DNA of 64,000 bases from Phycisphaerae bacterium (GTDB lineage Bacteria; Planctomycetota; Phycisphaerae; SM23-33): NCBI GenBank assembly GCA_018335035.1, contig JAGXKT010000003.1, positions 78,623 through 142,622 on the forward strand, read 5' to 3'. Of this stretch, positions 42,784-50,762 are shown piece after piece; positions within the stretch are counted from its first letter, which is position 1, and every line of letters begins with the position of its first letter. Under the pieces are notes generated by a model, which did no database searches, had not been told where the DNA came from, and worked only from the letters and a program-made list of their open reading frames with translations. The position numbers and the translations under genes are program-made.

Positions 42784-43212
42784 TTACTCGCTCGCCGTCG
42801 ATGGCTTCGGTCTGCGCCCATCTTTCACAAGCGCGTGGTCTATCTTGGACTCCCGGAGCCCTCTGGGCAATGCAGCAAGAACTTCTTCGCCAAGAGGCGA
42901 ATGGAAGCCCCACCCTTCGGACTCGCGTACTTGTACCTCGTAGTGGTTCTCGCCAGGTAGGTCCTTCGGAATCATCGCTATGTGCAGGTAAGGCGCATCC
43001 CTGCGGAAATTAACGCCGGGCTTGTCTGTTGTGGCGGATAAGCCGTGTTTCTCCGCCACTTCTGCGATCAAGGCGGTGACGTCCGTCTCGTCACTGCGCA
43101 CAACGACGTCTATGCCGGACGTGCAAGGCGCCGGTGTAGGAGGGTATGGATACCTGGCGTCAGTGCAACCGAACAGAACGAGCGCTATCGGCAACCACCC
43201 AATGGATCTCAT
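42784..43212 (-). CDS. Putative lipoprotein
   Basis: Small exported lipoprotein of 142 residues: signal MRSIGWLPIALVLFGC with lipobox LFGC, then a Pro-rich stretch (YPYPPTPAP) and a mixed alpha/beta domain (GIDVVVRSDETDVTALIAEV...YLHIAMIPKDLPG). No family is recognised. The start is chosen at ATG 43212 with AGGAGA upstream; the track start is 9 codons earlier. It lies 39 bases after the acyl-CoA dehydrogenase gene on the same strand. GC content is lower than its neighbours, which may indicate a recent arrival. Confidence 0.75.
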   Translation of the reverse strand: MRSIGWLPIALVLFGCTDARYPYPPTPAPCTSGIDVVVRSDETDVTALIAEVAEKHGLSATTDKPGVNFRRDAPYLHIAMIPKDLPGENHYEVQVRESEGWGFHSPLGEEVLAALPRGLRESKIDHALVKDGRRPKPSTASE

Positions 43213-43251
43213 GGTCTCCTGCCTTGTCGCAGAACACACGTTGAACGCGTT

Positions 43252-45063
43252 CTACTCCGCTGCGGGCAGCGGACCGGCGAGGGCCTCGAACTGGTCGACG
43301 GCCTGCTGATCGCCGGAGCATACCTCCTCGCGCAGCTTGCGAATCTCCGGCATCCGCCAGCTTAGCCAGTATGTCGCCGCGGCGCGTTTCTTGTCGCTAT
43401 CCGTCGCCTGATCGCACAGCAGCGCGCCGCAGATCAGGTACGTCGCCATGTCCACCAGCCGGCGGGCATGCAGGTCGCGGTAGGCGCTGCCCGGCTGGGC
43501 CTTGACGAACGCCACGGCCTCGTCCAGCAGCTCCAGCCCGTCGCGAAGCTGTTTGATCAGCGGCTGGACGTCCTTCGGCCAGGCGTCGGCGCGGCTGGGC
43601 GTCTCCAGCAGGTGCTCGACGATCGCCTTGGCCGTGCCCGCCGTGACGCCCGCGACGCCGGCGACGACCTGGAGCTGGCTGGTGCCTTCGTAGATGGTGG
43701 TGATCCGGCTGTCGCGATAGAGCCGCTCGGCCGGGTAGTCCTGCATGTACCCGCTGCCGCCCATGACGCTGATCGCGTCGGTCGCCAGGCGCATGGACAT
43801 CTCGGAGGCGTAGTACTTGCTCAGCGGCGTCAGCAGCTTGTTCCACCGCCCCACCGACCGGGCCTGCTTCTTCAGCGCCTTGCGCTCGTCGGCGTCTTCG
43901 ACGTGGCCGAATTCCAGCTTGCGCAGGGCGCCGTTCTCGATATCCACGCAGAAGCTGCCGTAGTACGTCAGCGCCCGGGCGGCCTGGAGGTCCACGTTCA
44001 TCCGCACGAGAATCTCGCGCACGGCGGGGAAGTTCTCGATCGCCGTGTCGAACTGCGTCCGGCTGTGGGCGTAGTCGCGCGCGATGCGCCGGGCGGCCTC
44101 GCCGATGCCCAGCGACTGGGCGGCGATGCCCACGCGGGCGCCGTTCATCAAGCTCATCACGTAGGTGATCAGCCCGCGCTGACGCTCGCCGATCAGCCGC
44201 GCCGGGGCGTCGTTGAACACGATCTCGCACGTCGGGCTGCCGTGGATGCCGAGCTTCTCCTCGATCCGCCGAATCTTGACCTTGGGGCCCTTGTCCACCA
44301 GCAGCAGCGACAGCCCGCGCCCGTCGGTGATCTCCGGCTCGGTCCGCGTCAGCACCAGCAGCACCTCGCCGCAGCCGTTCGTGATGAACCGCTTGACGCC
44401 GCGGACGTACCAGTTGCCCTCGGCGTCCTGATACGCGGCCGCGGGGCGCTCGGCGTCTTGCTCGTCGGCGCCGTTGGCTTCATACCCGGCCGTCTTGACC
44501 GCCTGGAGGTCGCTGCCCGCGTCCGGCTCGGTCAGCACCATCGCCCCGGTCAGCTCGCCGGAGGCCATCCGCGGAAGATACTCGGCCTTCGTCGCCTCGT
44601 CGGCGAAGGCGTTGATCGTCTCGGCGATGCCCTGGAGCCCGTAGAGGTTCATCAGCGACGCGTCGGCGCGGCTGACGATGTCGTTGGTCATCGTGTAGAC
44701 CAGCGTCGGGCAGTTGATGCCGCCGTAGCGATAGGGCAGCGTGAAGCCCATCAGGTCCGCCTTGCCCAGCATGTCCAGCGCCCGGGCGATGCCCGGCGGA
44801 CGCGTGACGGTGCCGTCGTCGTTGAGCACGTTGCCGGTTTTGTCGGTTTCCTCGGCCGTCGGGGCGATGTGCTCGCCGCAGATCTCCCCGAAGCTCGTCA
44901 GGATCCGCCGGTAGTTGTCGATGGCCTCGTCGGCATTCTCCGGGGCGTAGTCGTACTCGCCGGCGAAGCGGAAGTCCTCCTCCATGATCGCCGCGGCCCG
45001 CGCGACGTCCATGTGGTCGAAGAGGAACTGAATGTCGTCGTTGTCGGTGTAGAAATTCGGCAT
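43252..45063 (-). CDS. Acyl-CoA dehydrogenase
   Basis: FAD-dependent acyl-CoA dehydrogenase of 603 residues, the long form with a C-terminal extension (helical, about 470-600). Seen: GAMVLTEPDAGSDLQAVKT (flavin/substrate loop), RFITNGCGEVLLVL, NGARVGIAAQSLGIGEAA, MGGSGYMQDYPAERLYRD, and ITTIYEGTSQLQ with the catalytic Glu region. It oxidises an acyl-CoA to the enoyl-CoA and passes electrons to ETF. etfB and etfA lie upstream on the same strand, interrupted only by small accessory modules, so they probably once formed one operon. Chain-length preference cannot be told. Confidence 0.94.
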   Translation of the reverse strand: MPNFYTDNDDIQFLFDHMDVARAAAIMEEDFRFAGEYDYAPENADEAIDNYRRILTSFGEICGEHIAPTAEETDKTGNVLNDDGTVTRPPGIARALDMLGKADLMGFTLPYRYGGINCPTLVYTMTNDIVSRADASLMNLYGLQGIAETINAFADEATKAEYLPRMASGELTGAMVLTEPDAGSDLQAVKTAGYEANGADEQDAERPAAAYQDAEGNWYVRGVKRFITNGCGEVLLVLTRTEPEITDGRGLSLLLVDKGPKVKIRRIEEKLGIHGSPTCEIVFNDAPARLIGERQRGLITYVMSLMNGARVGIAAQSLGIGEAARRIARDYAHSRTQFDTAIENFPAVREILVRMNVDLQAARALTYYGSFCVDIENGALRKLEFGHVEDADERKALKKQARSVGRWNKLLTPLSKYYASEMSMRLATDAISVMGGSGYMQDYPAERLYRDSRITTIYEGTSQLQVVAGVAGVTAGTAKAIVEHLLETPSRADAWPKDVQPLIKQLRDGLELLDEAVAFVKAQPGSAYRDLHARRLVDMATYLICGALLCDQATDSDKKRAAATYWLSWRMPEIRKLREEVCSGDQQAVDQFEALAGPLPAAE

Positions 45064-45084
45064 GTGGAACGGTCTCCACTCGGG

Positions 45085-45438
45085 CTAACGGATGCGAATT
45101 CGCTGTTCGTCAACGATCCACAAGGTGCCCTGTAGTTCTCGGTGTTCCATTTCGCTCAGCAATCGTCTCAAAACAGATCGTACGTGTGCGGCCTGTTGCG
45201 ACCGCAATCGCAACACAACGATTCCGGCATAGTCCTCCGGCGGGTATGCGCTGATGTCACCAAAACCGACATCCAGCGTCATCAAAGCTCGTTCTTCCTG
45301 CCGACAGACCTGTGCGACTCTAGCGTCCGACGCGCCTTGCATGCCTTGGTCTATGACGCTTTTCGCATCATGGCCTGCCTGTTGCAACACGGCAGCAGCT
45401 TCGCTTGGCAGATTCTCGTCGATTTTGAAAGCCGGCAT
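45085..45438 (-). CDS. DUF5615 PIN-like protein (putative toxin)
   Basis: Protein of 117 residues: FKIDENLPSEAAAVLQQAGHDA, ALMTLDVGFGDISAYPPEDYAGIVVLR and a C-terminal helix-strand end (GTLWIVDEQRIRI). DUF5615 (Mut7-C-like PIN fold) proteins are found downstream of DUF433 genes in toxin-antitoxin-like pairs. The Asp residues in KIDENLP and LDVGF fit the acidic PIN site. Its ATG overlaps the stop of the DUF433 gene by one base (TGATG). It stands inside the etfA-to-acyl-CoA dehydrogenase stretch. Activity is inferred from the family. Confidence 0.87.
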   Translation of the reverse strand: MPAFKIDENLPSEAAAVLQQAGHDAKSVIDQGMQGASDARVAQVCRQEERALMTLDVGFGDISAYPPEDYAGIVVLRLRSQQAAHVRSVLRRLLSEMEHRELQGTLWIVDEQRIRIR

Positions 45439-45674
45439 CAGGCAGCGTCCGAAGGTAGCGGCACGTTCTGCTCGCGCGCGAGGTCGGCGGCATATGCGAT
45501 CGCCGCGCGTACGTCTTCAACTGCGAGCGACGGGTAATCGGCAACGATCTGCTGCACCGTCGTGCCCTCGGCCAAATTGTCGAGGATGACCGACACCATC
45601 ACCCGCGTTGATCGGACGCACGCCTGACCGTGACAGACGTTTGGGTCCACACTGATGCGTTCTCGCCAGTTCAT
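45438..45674 (-). CDS. DUF433 protein (putative antitoxin)
   Basis: Protein of 78 residues: RISVDPNVCHGQACVRSTRVMVSVILDNLAEGTTVQQIV, the full DUF433 signature (a winged-helix-like DNA-binding antitoxin), ending DVRAAIAYAADLAREQ. AGGAGTGG lies 6 bases upstream of the ATG. It pairs with the following DUF5615 gene and should repress the pair's own transcription if it behaves like known antitoxins. Confidence 0.9.
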   Translation of the reverse strand: MNWRERISVDPNVCHGQACVRSTRVMVSVILDNLAEGTTVQQIVADYPSLAVEDVRAAIAYAADLAREQNVPLPSDAA

Positions 45675-45755
45675 TTCGCCACTCCTGCTTGCCTGCGGAC
45701 GGTTTCGTACGCCGAGCGTTCAAGCGACAGGGCGTAGAAGGACACCTGTGCCCGC

Positions 45756-45783
45756 CATCTGCGTCTATCTGCGTTCATCTCCG
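45756..45783. repeat. Short degenerate repeat (TATCTGCGT unit)
   Basis: CATCTGCGT, CTATCTGCGT, TCATCTCCG stand head to tail directly beside the etfA stop codon, between etfA and the DUF433 pair. It is another member of the intergenic short-repeat class seen here. Confidence 0.65.
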
Positions 45784-46812
45784 CTACGCTCCGCCGTGAA
45801 TGGCCTTGATCATCTTCGGAATTACGTCCTCGTAGTCGCCGACGATGCCGTAGTGGGCGACCTTGAAGATATCCGCGTCGGGGTCGGTGTTGACCGCGAG
45901 GATGCGGGCGGCCTCCTCCATGCCCGCGCGGTGCTGGACGGCGCCGCTGATGCCCACCGCGACGTACAGCGCCGGGCGGACGGTCGTGCCGGTCTGGCCG
46001 ACCTGGTGATCGGCGTCGATGTAGCCCAGATCCACGGCCGCCCGCGACCCGGCGACGGCGCCGCCGAGCAGCCCGGCCAGTTGCCAGAGCATGTCGAAAT
46101 TCTCCCGGCTGCCGACGCCCGCGCCGCCGGCGACGATGACGCGGGCGGCCTTGAGGTTGACGGACTTCTTCTCGCGATGCGTCTGCTCGATCGTCAACGG
46201 CAGCGTCGCGCCGTCGAGGTCCACCTCGCAACGGACGACCTCGCCGTCGCGCGCGTCGTCGCGCTCGGGCAGCGGCATCACGCCCTCGCGGACGGTCGCC
46301 ATCTGCGGCCAGCGCTCGGGATTGACGATCGTCGCGATGATGTTGCCGCCGAAGGCCGGGCGAATCTGGAACAGCAGGTTCTTGTGTTCGGTCTTGCTGA
46401 CCGCGTCGGTGTGGTCGCCGATCTGCAGGTCGGTGCAGTCGGCCGTCAGGCCGCACTTCAGCCGGCTGGCGACCATCGGCGCCAGGTCGCGCCCCAGCGG
46501 CGTGGCGCCGTAGAGCACCACCTGCGGGCCATGCTGGCCGATCAGCTCGCACAGGGCGCGGGCGTAGCCGGCCGTCTGATAATGGGCCAGGGCGTCGTGC
46601 TCGGCGAGGTAGACCTTGTCGGCGCCGTGGGCGACGAGCGTGTCGCTCAGCCCGCCGACGTCGGTGCCGAGCAGCACGGCCGAGACGGGCACCTCGAGCG
46701 TCCCGGCCAGCTCGCGCGCCTTGCCGAGCAGCTCCAGGGGCACGTCGGAGAGCTTGCCGTCTTCCTGCTCGGCGAAGACCCAGACTTCACCGTTTCGATT
46801 CGTTTCGCTCAT
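45784..46812 (-). CDS. etfA: Electron transfer flavoprotein alpha subunit
   Basis: Protein of 342 residues, slightly longer than the usual 310-330. The N-terminal domain has EVWVFAEQEDGKLSDV and QVVLYGATPLGRDLAPMVASRL. The C-terminal FAD domain has VIVAGGAGVGSRENFDML, VGQTGTTVRPALYVAVGISGAVQH and VNTDPDADIFKVAHYGIVGD, the FAD-binding signature. With EtfB it carries electrons from the acyl-CoA dehydrogenase to the quinone pool or another acceptor. The start is MSETNRN at 46812 (weak ribosome binding site); the track form starts inside octamer repeats. Between it and etfB lies the broken S23-type gene. Confidence 0.95.
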   Translation of the reverse strand: MSETNRNGEVWVFAEQEDGKLSDVPLELLGKARELAGTLEVPVSAVLLGTDVGGLSDTLVAHGADKVYLAEHDALAHYQTAGYARALCELIGQHGPQVVLYGATPLGRDLAPMVASRLKCGLTADCTDLQIGDHTDAVSKTEHKNLLFQIRPAFGGNIIATIVNPERWPQMATVREGVMPLPERDDARDGEVVRCEVDLDGATLPLTIEQTHREKKSVNLKAARVIVAGGAGVGSRENFDMLWQLAGLLGGAVAGSRAAVDLGYIDADHQVGQTGTTVRPALYVAVGISGAVQHRAGMEEAARILAVNTDPDADIFKVAHYGIVGDYEDVIPKMIKAIHGGA

Positions 46813-46813
46813 G

Positions 46814-46933
46814 CTCGTTGACTCGTTGATTCGTTGATTCGCTGATTCGTTGACTCGTTCATTCGTGAACTCGTTGACTCGTGGGCTCGTCAATCGGTCA
46901 ATTGGTCATTTGGTCGATTGGTCAATTGGTTTC
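46814..46933. repeat. Degenerate octamer tandem repeats (left flank of the S23-type pseudogene)
   Basis: Ten 8-base units of CTCGTTGA/TTCGTTGA type (46814-46893) are followed by five units of TTGGTCGA/TTGGTCAA type (46894-46933). The second block is the inverted counterpart of the block at 47451-47490. Confidence 0.85.
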
Positions 46934-46974
46934 GGCTCGGTCATTACATTCCCAGCGTCGCGGCGGTTCTGGTA

Positions 46975-47355
46975 TTATGAGTGATCTTCCGCATTGGCTT
47001 TGCGGCGCAGATGCGCGATGAAACCGTTTAGCAGCCGCACGACGGACTGCGCGTGTTCGTTCAAGTCTGCCAGGTGCCGCACCTCGAAGTACGCCTCATC
47101 TTCGCACACTGTCAAGTCGTCCATCAGCTCATACACACTGCCGCGCGACCGGTACAAGTAACTCATGTTGTGTCGCTAGCTTCGGCTGCCGTGACCTTCC
47201 GCAATGTTGTTCGTGACCGACAGGGCGGCTCGTCGCATTTGCGACGCCAGATTGTATTTCTCCTCTGGCGGGAGTTGACGTACGAGCGTGTACACTCGCT
47301 TGCGCAGCTCACGGGCTTGCTGGTAGACCTCCAAGCCCTGAAAGCCCTTCGGCAC
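46975..47355 (-). pseudogene. S23/four-helix-bundle (IVP) protein broken by an in-frame TAG
   Basis: Reading from GTG 47355 gives a near full-length 23S-rRNA-intervening-sequence-type four-helix-bundle protein: FQGLEVYQQARELRKRVYTL, LPPEEKYNLASQMRRAALSV, NNIAEGHGSRS. After these comes a TAG codon, then in the same frame RHNMSYLYRSRGSVYELMDD and the family end (VVRLLNGFIAHLRRK). A single CAG-to-TAG change explains it. The ORF track lists only the 63-residue part after the stop. Total 126 codons, the family's usual length. It lies between etfB and etfA, enclosed by inverted octamer repeats. Family function is unknown. It is either a pseudogene or read through; no evidence for recoding is seen. 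Confidence 0.85.
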
Positions 47356-47450
47356 CGTCTGTCCGCCTTTCTATGCCTCGGTCCGACCCGATATCCGATG
47401 ATCCCGGCGCGGCCCGCGGCCGCGTCCGCCTCGGCTCATACAGCCACCGA

Positions 47451-47490
47451 TTGACCAATCGACCAGTCGACCAATCGACCAATCGACCAT
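47451..47490. repeat. Degenerate octamer tandem repeat (right flank, inverted)
   Basis: Five 8-base units (TTGACCAA, TCGACCAG, TCGACCAA twice, TCGACCAT). TCGACCAA is the exact reverse complement of the TTGGTCGA unit on the other side of the pseudogene. The block ends 5 bases from the etfB stop. Confidence 0.85.
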
Positions 47491-47495
47491 CGGCA

Positions 47496-48419
47496 TCAGC
47501 CGATCGTGTGTTCCGACACCAGTTCGCCGACCAGTTCGCTGACGCCGTCCTGCGTGGCCGGGAACTGGCGGTACTGCCCGCCGCTGAGCACCACCGACTG
47601 GATGCGATGGACCTTCGTCGGGCTGCCGCTCATGCCGCACCAGCTCAGGTCCGCGTCGATGTCGTCCAGCGTCCATTGCTCCAGCAGAAGGCCCTTCTCG
47701 CTCAGCGCGGTGCAGTACTTCTCTACCTCGGCGGCCTGAAGCTCGGCCGTGTAATTGTCGAAGTCGCCTTCCAGAAGCCCCTTTGCCAGGGCCTCGACCT
47801 CGCCGCGTGAGCGGGCTTTCTTGTATTTCATCATCCGCTTGGCCGAGCGCGGACGCGGCGTGTTGGCCGACTCGTTGACCGTCACCAGCACCGGCAGCGT
47901 GCAGGAGACGACCTCCCAGCCGTTGCCGACGTTCCGTCGCGCGCGAGCCGTTTTGTCGTCGATGCCCAGCCACTGCTCGACGTACGTGATCAGCGGCACG
48001 TCGAGCTTCTCGGCCATTTGCGGGCCCACCTGGGCGGTGTCGCCGTCGATCGCCTGGCGCCCGCAGAGGACGATATCCGGCGCGCATTTCCGCACGGCGC
48101 AGGCGAGGATGTAACTGGTCGCGAGCGTGTCGCTGGCGGCGGCCCGGCGATCCGTGACCAGCACGCCGCGATCGGCGCCGCGATAGAGCGACTCGCGGAG
48201 GATCTCGCACGCCGTCGGCGGGCCCATCGTGATGACCGTCACGGACCCGCCGTGGGCGTCGCGGATTTGCAGGGCGGTTTCCAGCGCGTGGAGGTCTTCG
48301 GGGTTGAAGATTGCCGGCAGGGCGGAGCGATTGACGGTGCCGTCCTCCTTCATCGCCTCGCCGGTGACGTTTTTCGTGTCGGGAACCTGCTTTGCGCAGA
48401 CAACGCAGTGGTAGCTCAT
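47496..48419 (-). CDS. etfB: Electron transfer flavoprotein beta subunit
   Basis: Protein of 307 residues, longer than the common 250-270: CVVCAKQVPDTKNVTGEAM, LPAIFNPEDLHALETALQIRD, SVTVITMGPP, ILCGRQAIDGDTAQVGPQMAEKL (the AMP/FAD-binding signature) and SCTLPVLVTVNESANTPRPRS. Partner of EtfA in FAD-mediated electron transfer from acyl-CoA dehydrogenase. ATG 48419 has GAGG upstream. It has a good promoter and heads the minus-strand series toward 40174. It is divergent from a zinc-ribbon membrane protein. Confidence 0.95.
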   Translation of the reverse strand: MSYHCVVCAKQVPDTKNVTGEAMKEDGTVNRSALPAIFNPEDLHALETALQIRDAHGGSVTVITMGPPTACEILRESLYRGADRGVLVTDRRAAASDTLATSYILACAVRKCAPDIVLCGRQAIDGDTAQVGPQMAEKLDVPLITYVEQWLGIDDKTARARRNVGNGWEVVSCTLPVLVTVNESANTPRPRSAKRMMKYKKARSRGEVEALAKGLLEGDFDNYTAELQAAEVEKYCTALSEKGLLLEQWTLDDIDADLSWCGMSGSPTKVHRIQSVVLSGGQYRQFPATQDGVSELVGELVSEHTIG

Positions 48420-48487
48420 GGTCGCCTCATCGCCTCTCGATAAGCCACCGGCCCGCCAGGACAGCGGACCGGTCGAACGCGGGGGCA

Positions 48488-48516
48488 ATCGTAGACAGCC
48501 GACCGAGGGCAGTCAA
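48488..48516 (-). promoter_or_regulatory. Promoter of etfB
   Basis: On the minus strand TTGACT, a 17-base spacer and TACGAT; the predicted start is about 60 bases before the etfB ATG. Confidence 0.6.
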
Positions 48517-48542
48517 GGTCGAATGCCCGCCGGGGCGGATCG

Positions 48543-48572
48543 TTGACGGCGGCGCGGCGCGACGGCTATGCT
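48543..48572 (+). promoter_or_regulatory. Promoter of the zinc-ribbon membrane protein
   Basis: TTGACG and TATGCT with an 18-base spacer, about 50 bases before the ATG at 48623; the divergent partner is the etfB promoter. Confidence 0.5.
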
Positions 48573-48622
48573 TGACCGGCGGCACGCGATGCCGACGACA
48601 GAGTCCGCTGAGGAGAACGCAC

Positions 48623-49699
48623 ATGATTTCGGTCCAATGCGGCTGCGGGACGCGTTTCGAGGTGGACGAGCGATTCGCGGGGCGTCCGGCCCGGTGCCCG
48701 AACTGCCAGGCGCAGGTCGACGTTCCGGATGGCACATCGCACGCGGCTGCCGAGGCGCCGTCGCCGGCGCCCGCACCGAGCCCCCTTCCCCCGTTCGGAG
48801 ACGCACCCCGGCCGAGCATCCGCCCCCCAACGAAGCTGTGGATCATCCTGTTTGCAGCGCTGGGGCTGGCGACGATCCTGGTTCCGTGGAATTTCGCCGG
48901 TTCGTTCGCCGAAGGAGTCACGTCTGTCACGTTTTCCTGGGAGATCCTGGACGCCTCGTCCGTACCGATGCAGCGGTGGGTGCTGGCGACGTGGGCAGCG
49001 GCGTTCCTGGGGCTCGTGTTGGCCGTGACGCTGAAGCGCTGGGCCCTGGCGGTGTGCCTCGCCATCATCGGTGCGTGTCCTCTCGTGTTGGCAGCGGCGG
49101 TCTTGACCGAAGGGCGGACGACCGCGCACATCGCGGAGACCGTGGCCTGGTGGTGGCCGCTGGTGCTGATCGGCGGGCTGGTGCTGCTGATGGCGTCCAG
49201 TGCGGCGCGGGTTCGCGTCGGCCCGTCCATCGCGACGCGCATCATCCAGATTGTCGGCGCGATCGCCGCCGGCGTGACGCTCGGCGTGGCGCTGGTGACA
49301 GTGACTCCGGCGTACGTCGAGACCGTCAGCCGCCTGAGCACGGACGCCGCCGCCCGTCCTGCGGTTCGCGCCGCCATCCTCGACAGCGTCCAGATGCTGG
49401 GGGCGGCGCTGCTGGCGCTGGCGTGCCTGCTGGGGATGCTGCATGCCGTGCTGACGACGATCCACTCGGAAGGACCCGCCAGTGCCGTAACCGGACTGAT
49501 CGGCGGCGGAGCGACAATGGTGGTCGTGGCCCGGCTGGCCCGGCCGCTGATCGGGCCGCACCCCATGAGGGCGTCCTACGTCGCGATCCTGTGTGCGCTG
49601 GCGCTGGTCGGACCGGTGCTGGCTGGTGCGGGACTTAGCCGCCTGCTGACGCTGGCGACACTCGCCGCCCAACGCCGCCGGAGCGCGAAAGACCGATAG
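48623..49699 (+). CDS. Zinc-ribbon polytopic membrane protein
   Basis: Protein of 358 residues, function unknown. The N-terminus holds a zinc ribbon (CGCGTRFEVDERFAGRPARCPNC), the planctomycete-typical cytoplasmic tag. A Pro-rich linker (SPAPAPSPLPP) and about eight to nine hydrophobic segments from residue 68 on follow (KLWIILFAALGLATILV and others). The start is fixed by AGGAGA 8 bases upstream; the track form begins 77 codons earlier in the divergent promoter. It is followed after 10 bases by another membrane protein and then uvrC, all on the same strand. No transporter or enzyme motif is seen. Confidence 0.82.
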   Translation: MISVQCGCGTRFEVDERFAGRPARCPNCQAQVDVPDGTSHAAAEAPSPAPAPSPLPPFGDAPRPSIRPPTKLWIILFAALGLATILVPWNFAGSFAEGVTSVTFSWEILDASSVPMQRWVLATWAAAFLGLVLAVTLKRWALAVCLAIIGACPLVLAAAVLTEGRTTAHIAETVAWWWPLVLIGGLVLLMASSAARVRVGPSIATRIIQIVGAIAAGVTLGVALVTVTPAYVETVSRLSTDAAARPAVRAAILDSVQMLGAALLALACLLGMLHAVLTTIHSEGPASAVTGLIGGGATMVVVARLARPLIGPHPMRASYVAILCALALVGPVLAGAGLSRLLTLATLAAQRRRSAKDR

Positions 49700-49709
49700 G
49701 GGACTGCGC

Positions 49710-50753
49710 ATGCAGCATGACAGCGCCTTGCGGACATGCTGGCAGCGGCTCAACGGCGATCGCGCCTGGCCGGTCGCACTGGCCGTGGGCGTGCTGGGCA
49801 CGGCCGCCATTCCGTGGCTGCACACGTCGCAGCGCTACTGGTGGCCGTTGCAAATGCTGGCGCAGGCCGACTGGCGGGCGGAAGGGGTTCTGCCCGCGCT
49901 GTTGCTGTGCGTGTGGGCGACGGCCCTTGGCGTGATGGTCGCCGGGCTGGTGACGCGCGATCGGCCTTTCGCCTGGATTCTCAGCATCCTGCCCGTCGTC
50001 GCGGCCGCGGCGGCGATCGTGTTCGTGGTGCAAAGCCCCGCGTTTGGCGGTGACTGGTGGCGCCTGCCGCCCGCGTTGCTCGCCCGGCTCGATGCACTGA
50101 ACCAGACCTATGCCCTCCCGGCAGCGCTGATGGCGGTCTTCGTGGTCTCCGGCGCGCGGGTCCGCAGCGGCAACAACTCGCGGCCGCTGCGGTGGGCCCA
50201 GGGCTCGGCCGGGCTGGCGCTGACCGCCCTGTCCGCACTGGCGACGTACGGGGCCGTCGCCGTGTGGCTCCGGCTGCGGGGCGAAGCGCCCGGGGGGAGT
50301 TGGCCGGCATCGGAGATGCACCCATTGCCGCACGCGCAGCTTCGCGTCGGGACGATTTTAGCCGGCGCCATCCTCGCATCGCTCCTCGGGGCGGCGGCCG
50401 GCATTGTGGGCGTCGCCCATGCCTGGACGGCACAGCCCAAGCGCCGCATGCTGGCGAAGGTCAGTGCGGCTCTGGCGGCCGCGTCGGTCTGGGCGGCGTT
50501 TGTTCTGGCCGTCGCGCTGCCGGCGCTGGTCGGCGCGGCCTGGTTCTCAGGGCTGATGTTCGGGGGGCTATGCACGGCCTTGGCGCTGCCGGTCTTCCTG
50601 TCGATGGGGCTGGTGCGGCTGATTCCGCTGTGGCTCGCGCGGCGCGCCAAGCGCGCCGAGCCGGCGCAGCAGACCGATGCGGCGCAGGGGTTCGAGCCGA
50701 CACAGGCCGATGCGCCCGTGGGCGCCGCGGGGGCGGAGGGCGATTTGCTATAA
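49710..50753 (+). CDS. Polytopic membrane protein, unknown
   Basis: Protein of 347 residues with about seven to eight hydrophobic segments (VALAVGVLGTAAIPWL, LLLCVWATALGVMVAGLV, ILPVVAAAAAIVFVV, TILAGAILASLLGAAAGIVGVA and others) and an acidic, Ala-rich cytoplasmic tail after residue 310. No recognised family. It lies 10 bases after the zinc-ribbon membrane protein and 9 bases before uvrC, so the three are probably co-transcribed. Its topology and composition resemble the preceding protein, suggesting they act together or derive from one another; sequence identity is not obvious. Confidence 0.75.
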   Translation: MQHDSALRTCWQRLNGDRAWPVALAVGVLGTAAIPWLHTSQRYWWPLQMLAQADWRAEGVLPALLLCVWATALGVMVAGLVTRDRPFAWILSILPVVAAAAAIVFVVQSPAFGGDWWRLPPALLARLDALNQTYALPAALMAVFVVSGARVRSGNNSRPLRWAQGSAGLALTALSALATYGAVAVWLRLRGEAPGGSWPASEMHPLPHAQLRVGTILAGAILASLLGAAAGIVGVAHAWTAQPKRRMLAKVSAALAAASVWAAFVLAVALPALVGAAWFSGLMFGGLCTALALPVFLSMGLVRLIPLWLARRAKRAEPAQQTDAAQGFEPTQADAPVGAAGAEGDLL

Positions 50754-50762
50754 TGCCCCGCG

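Noticed and set aside
46814-47490. CRISPR array suggested by regular short repeats
   Set aside because: Units are 7-8 bases, degenerate and directly abutting, with no unique spacers and no cas genes.
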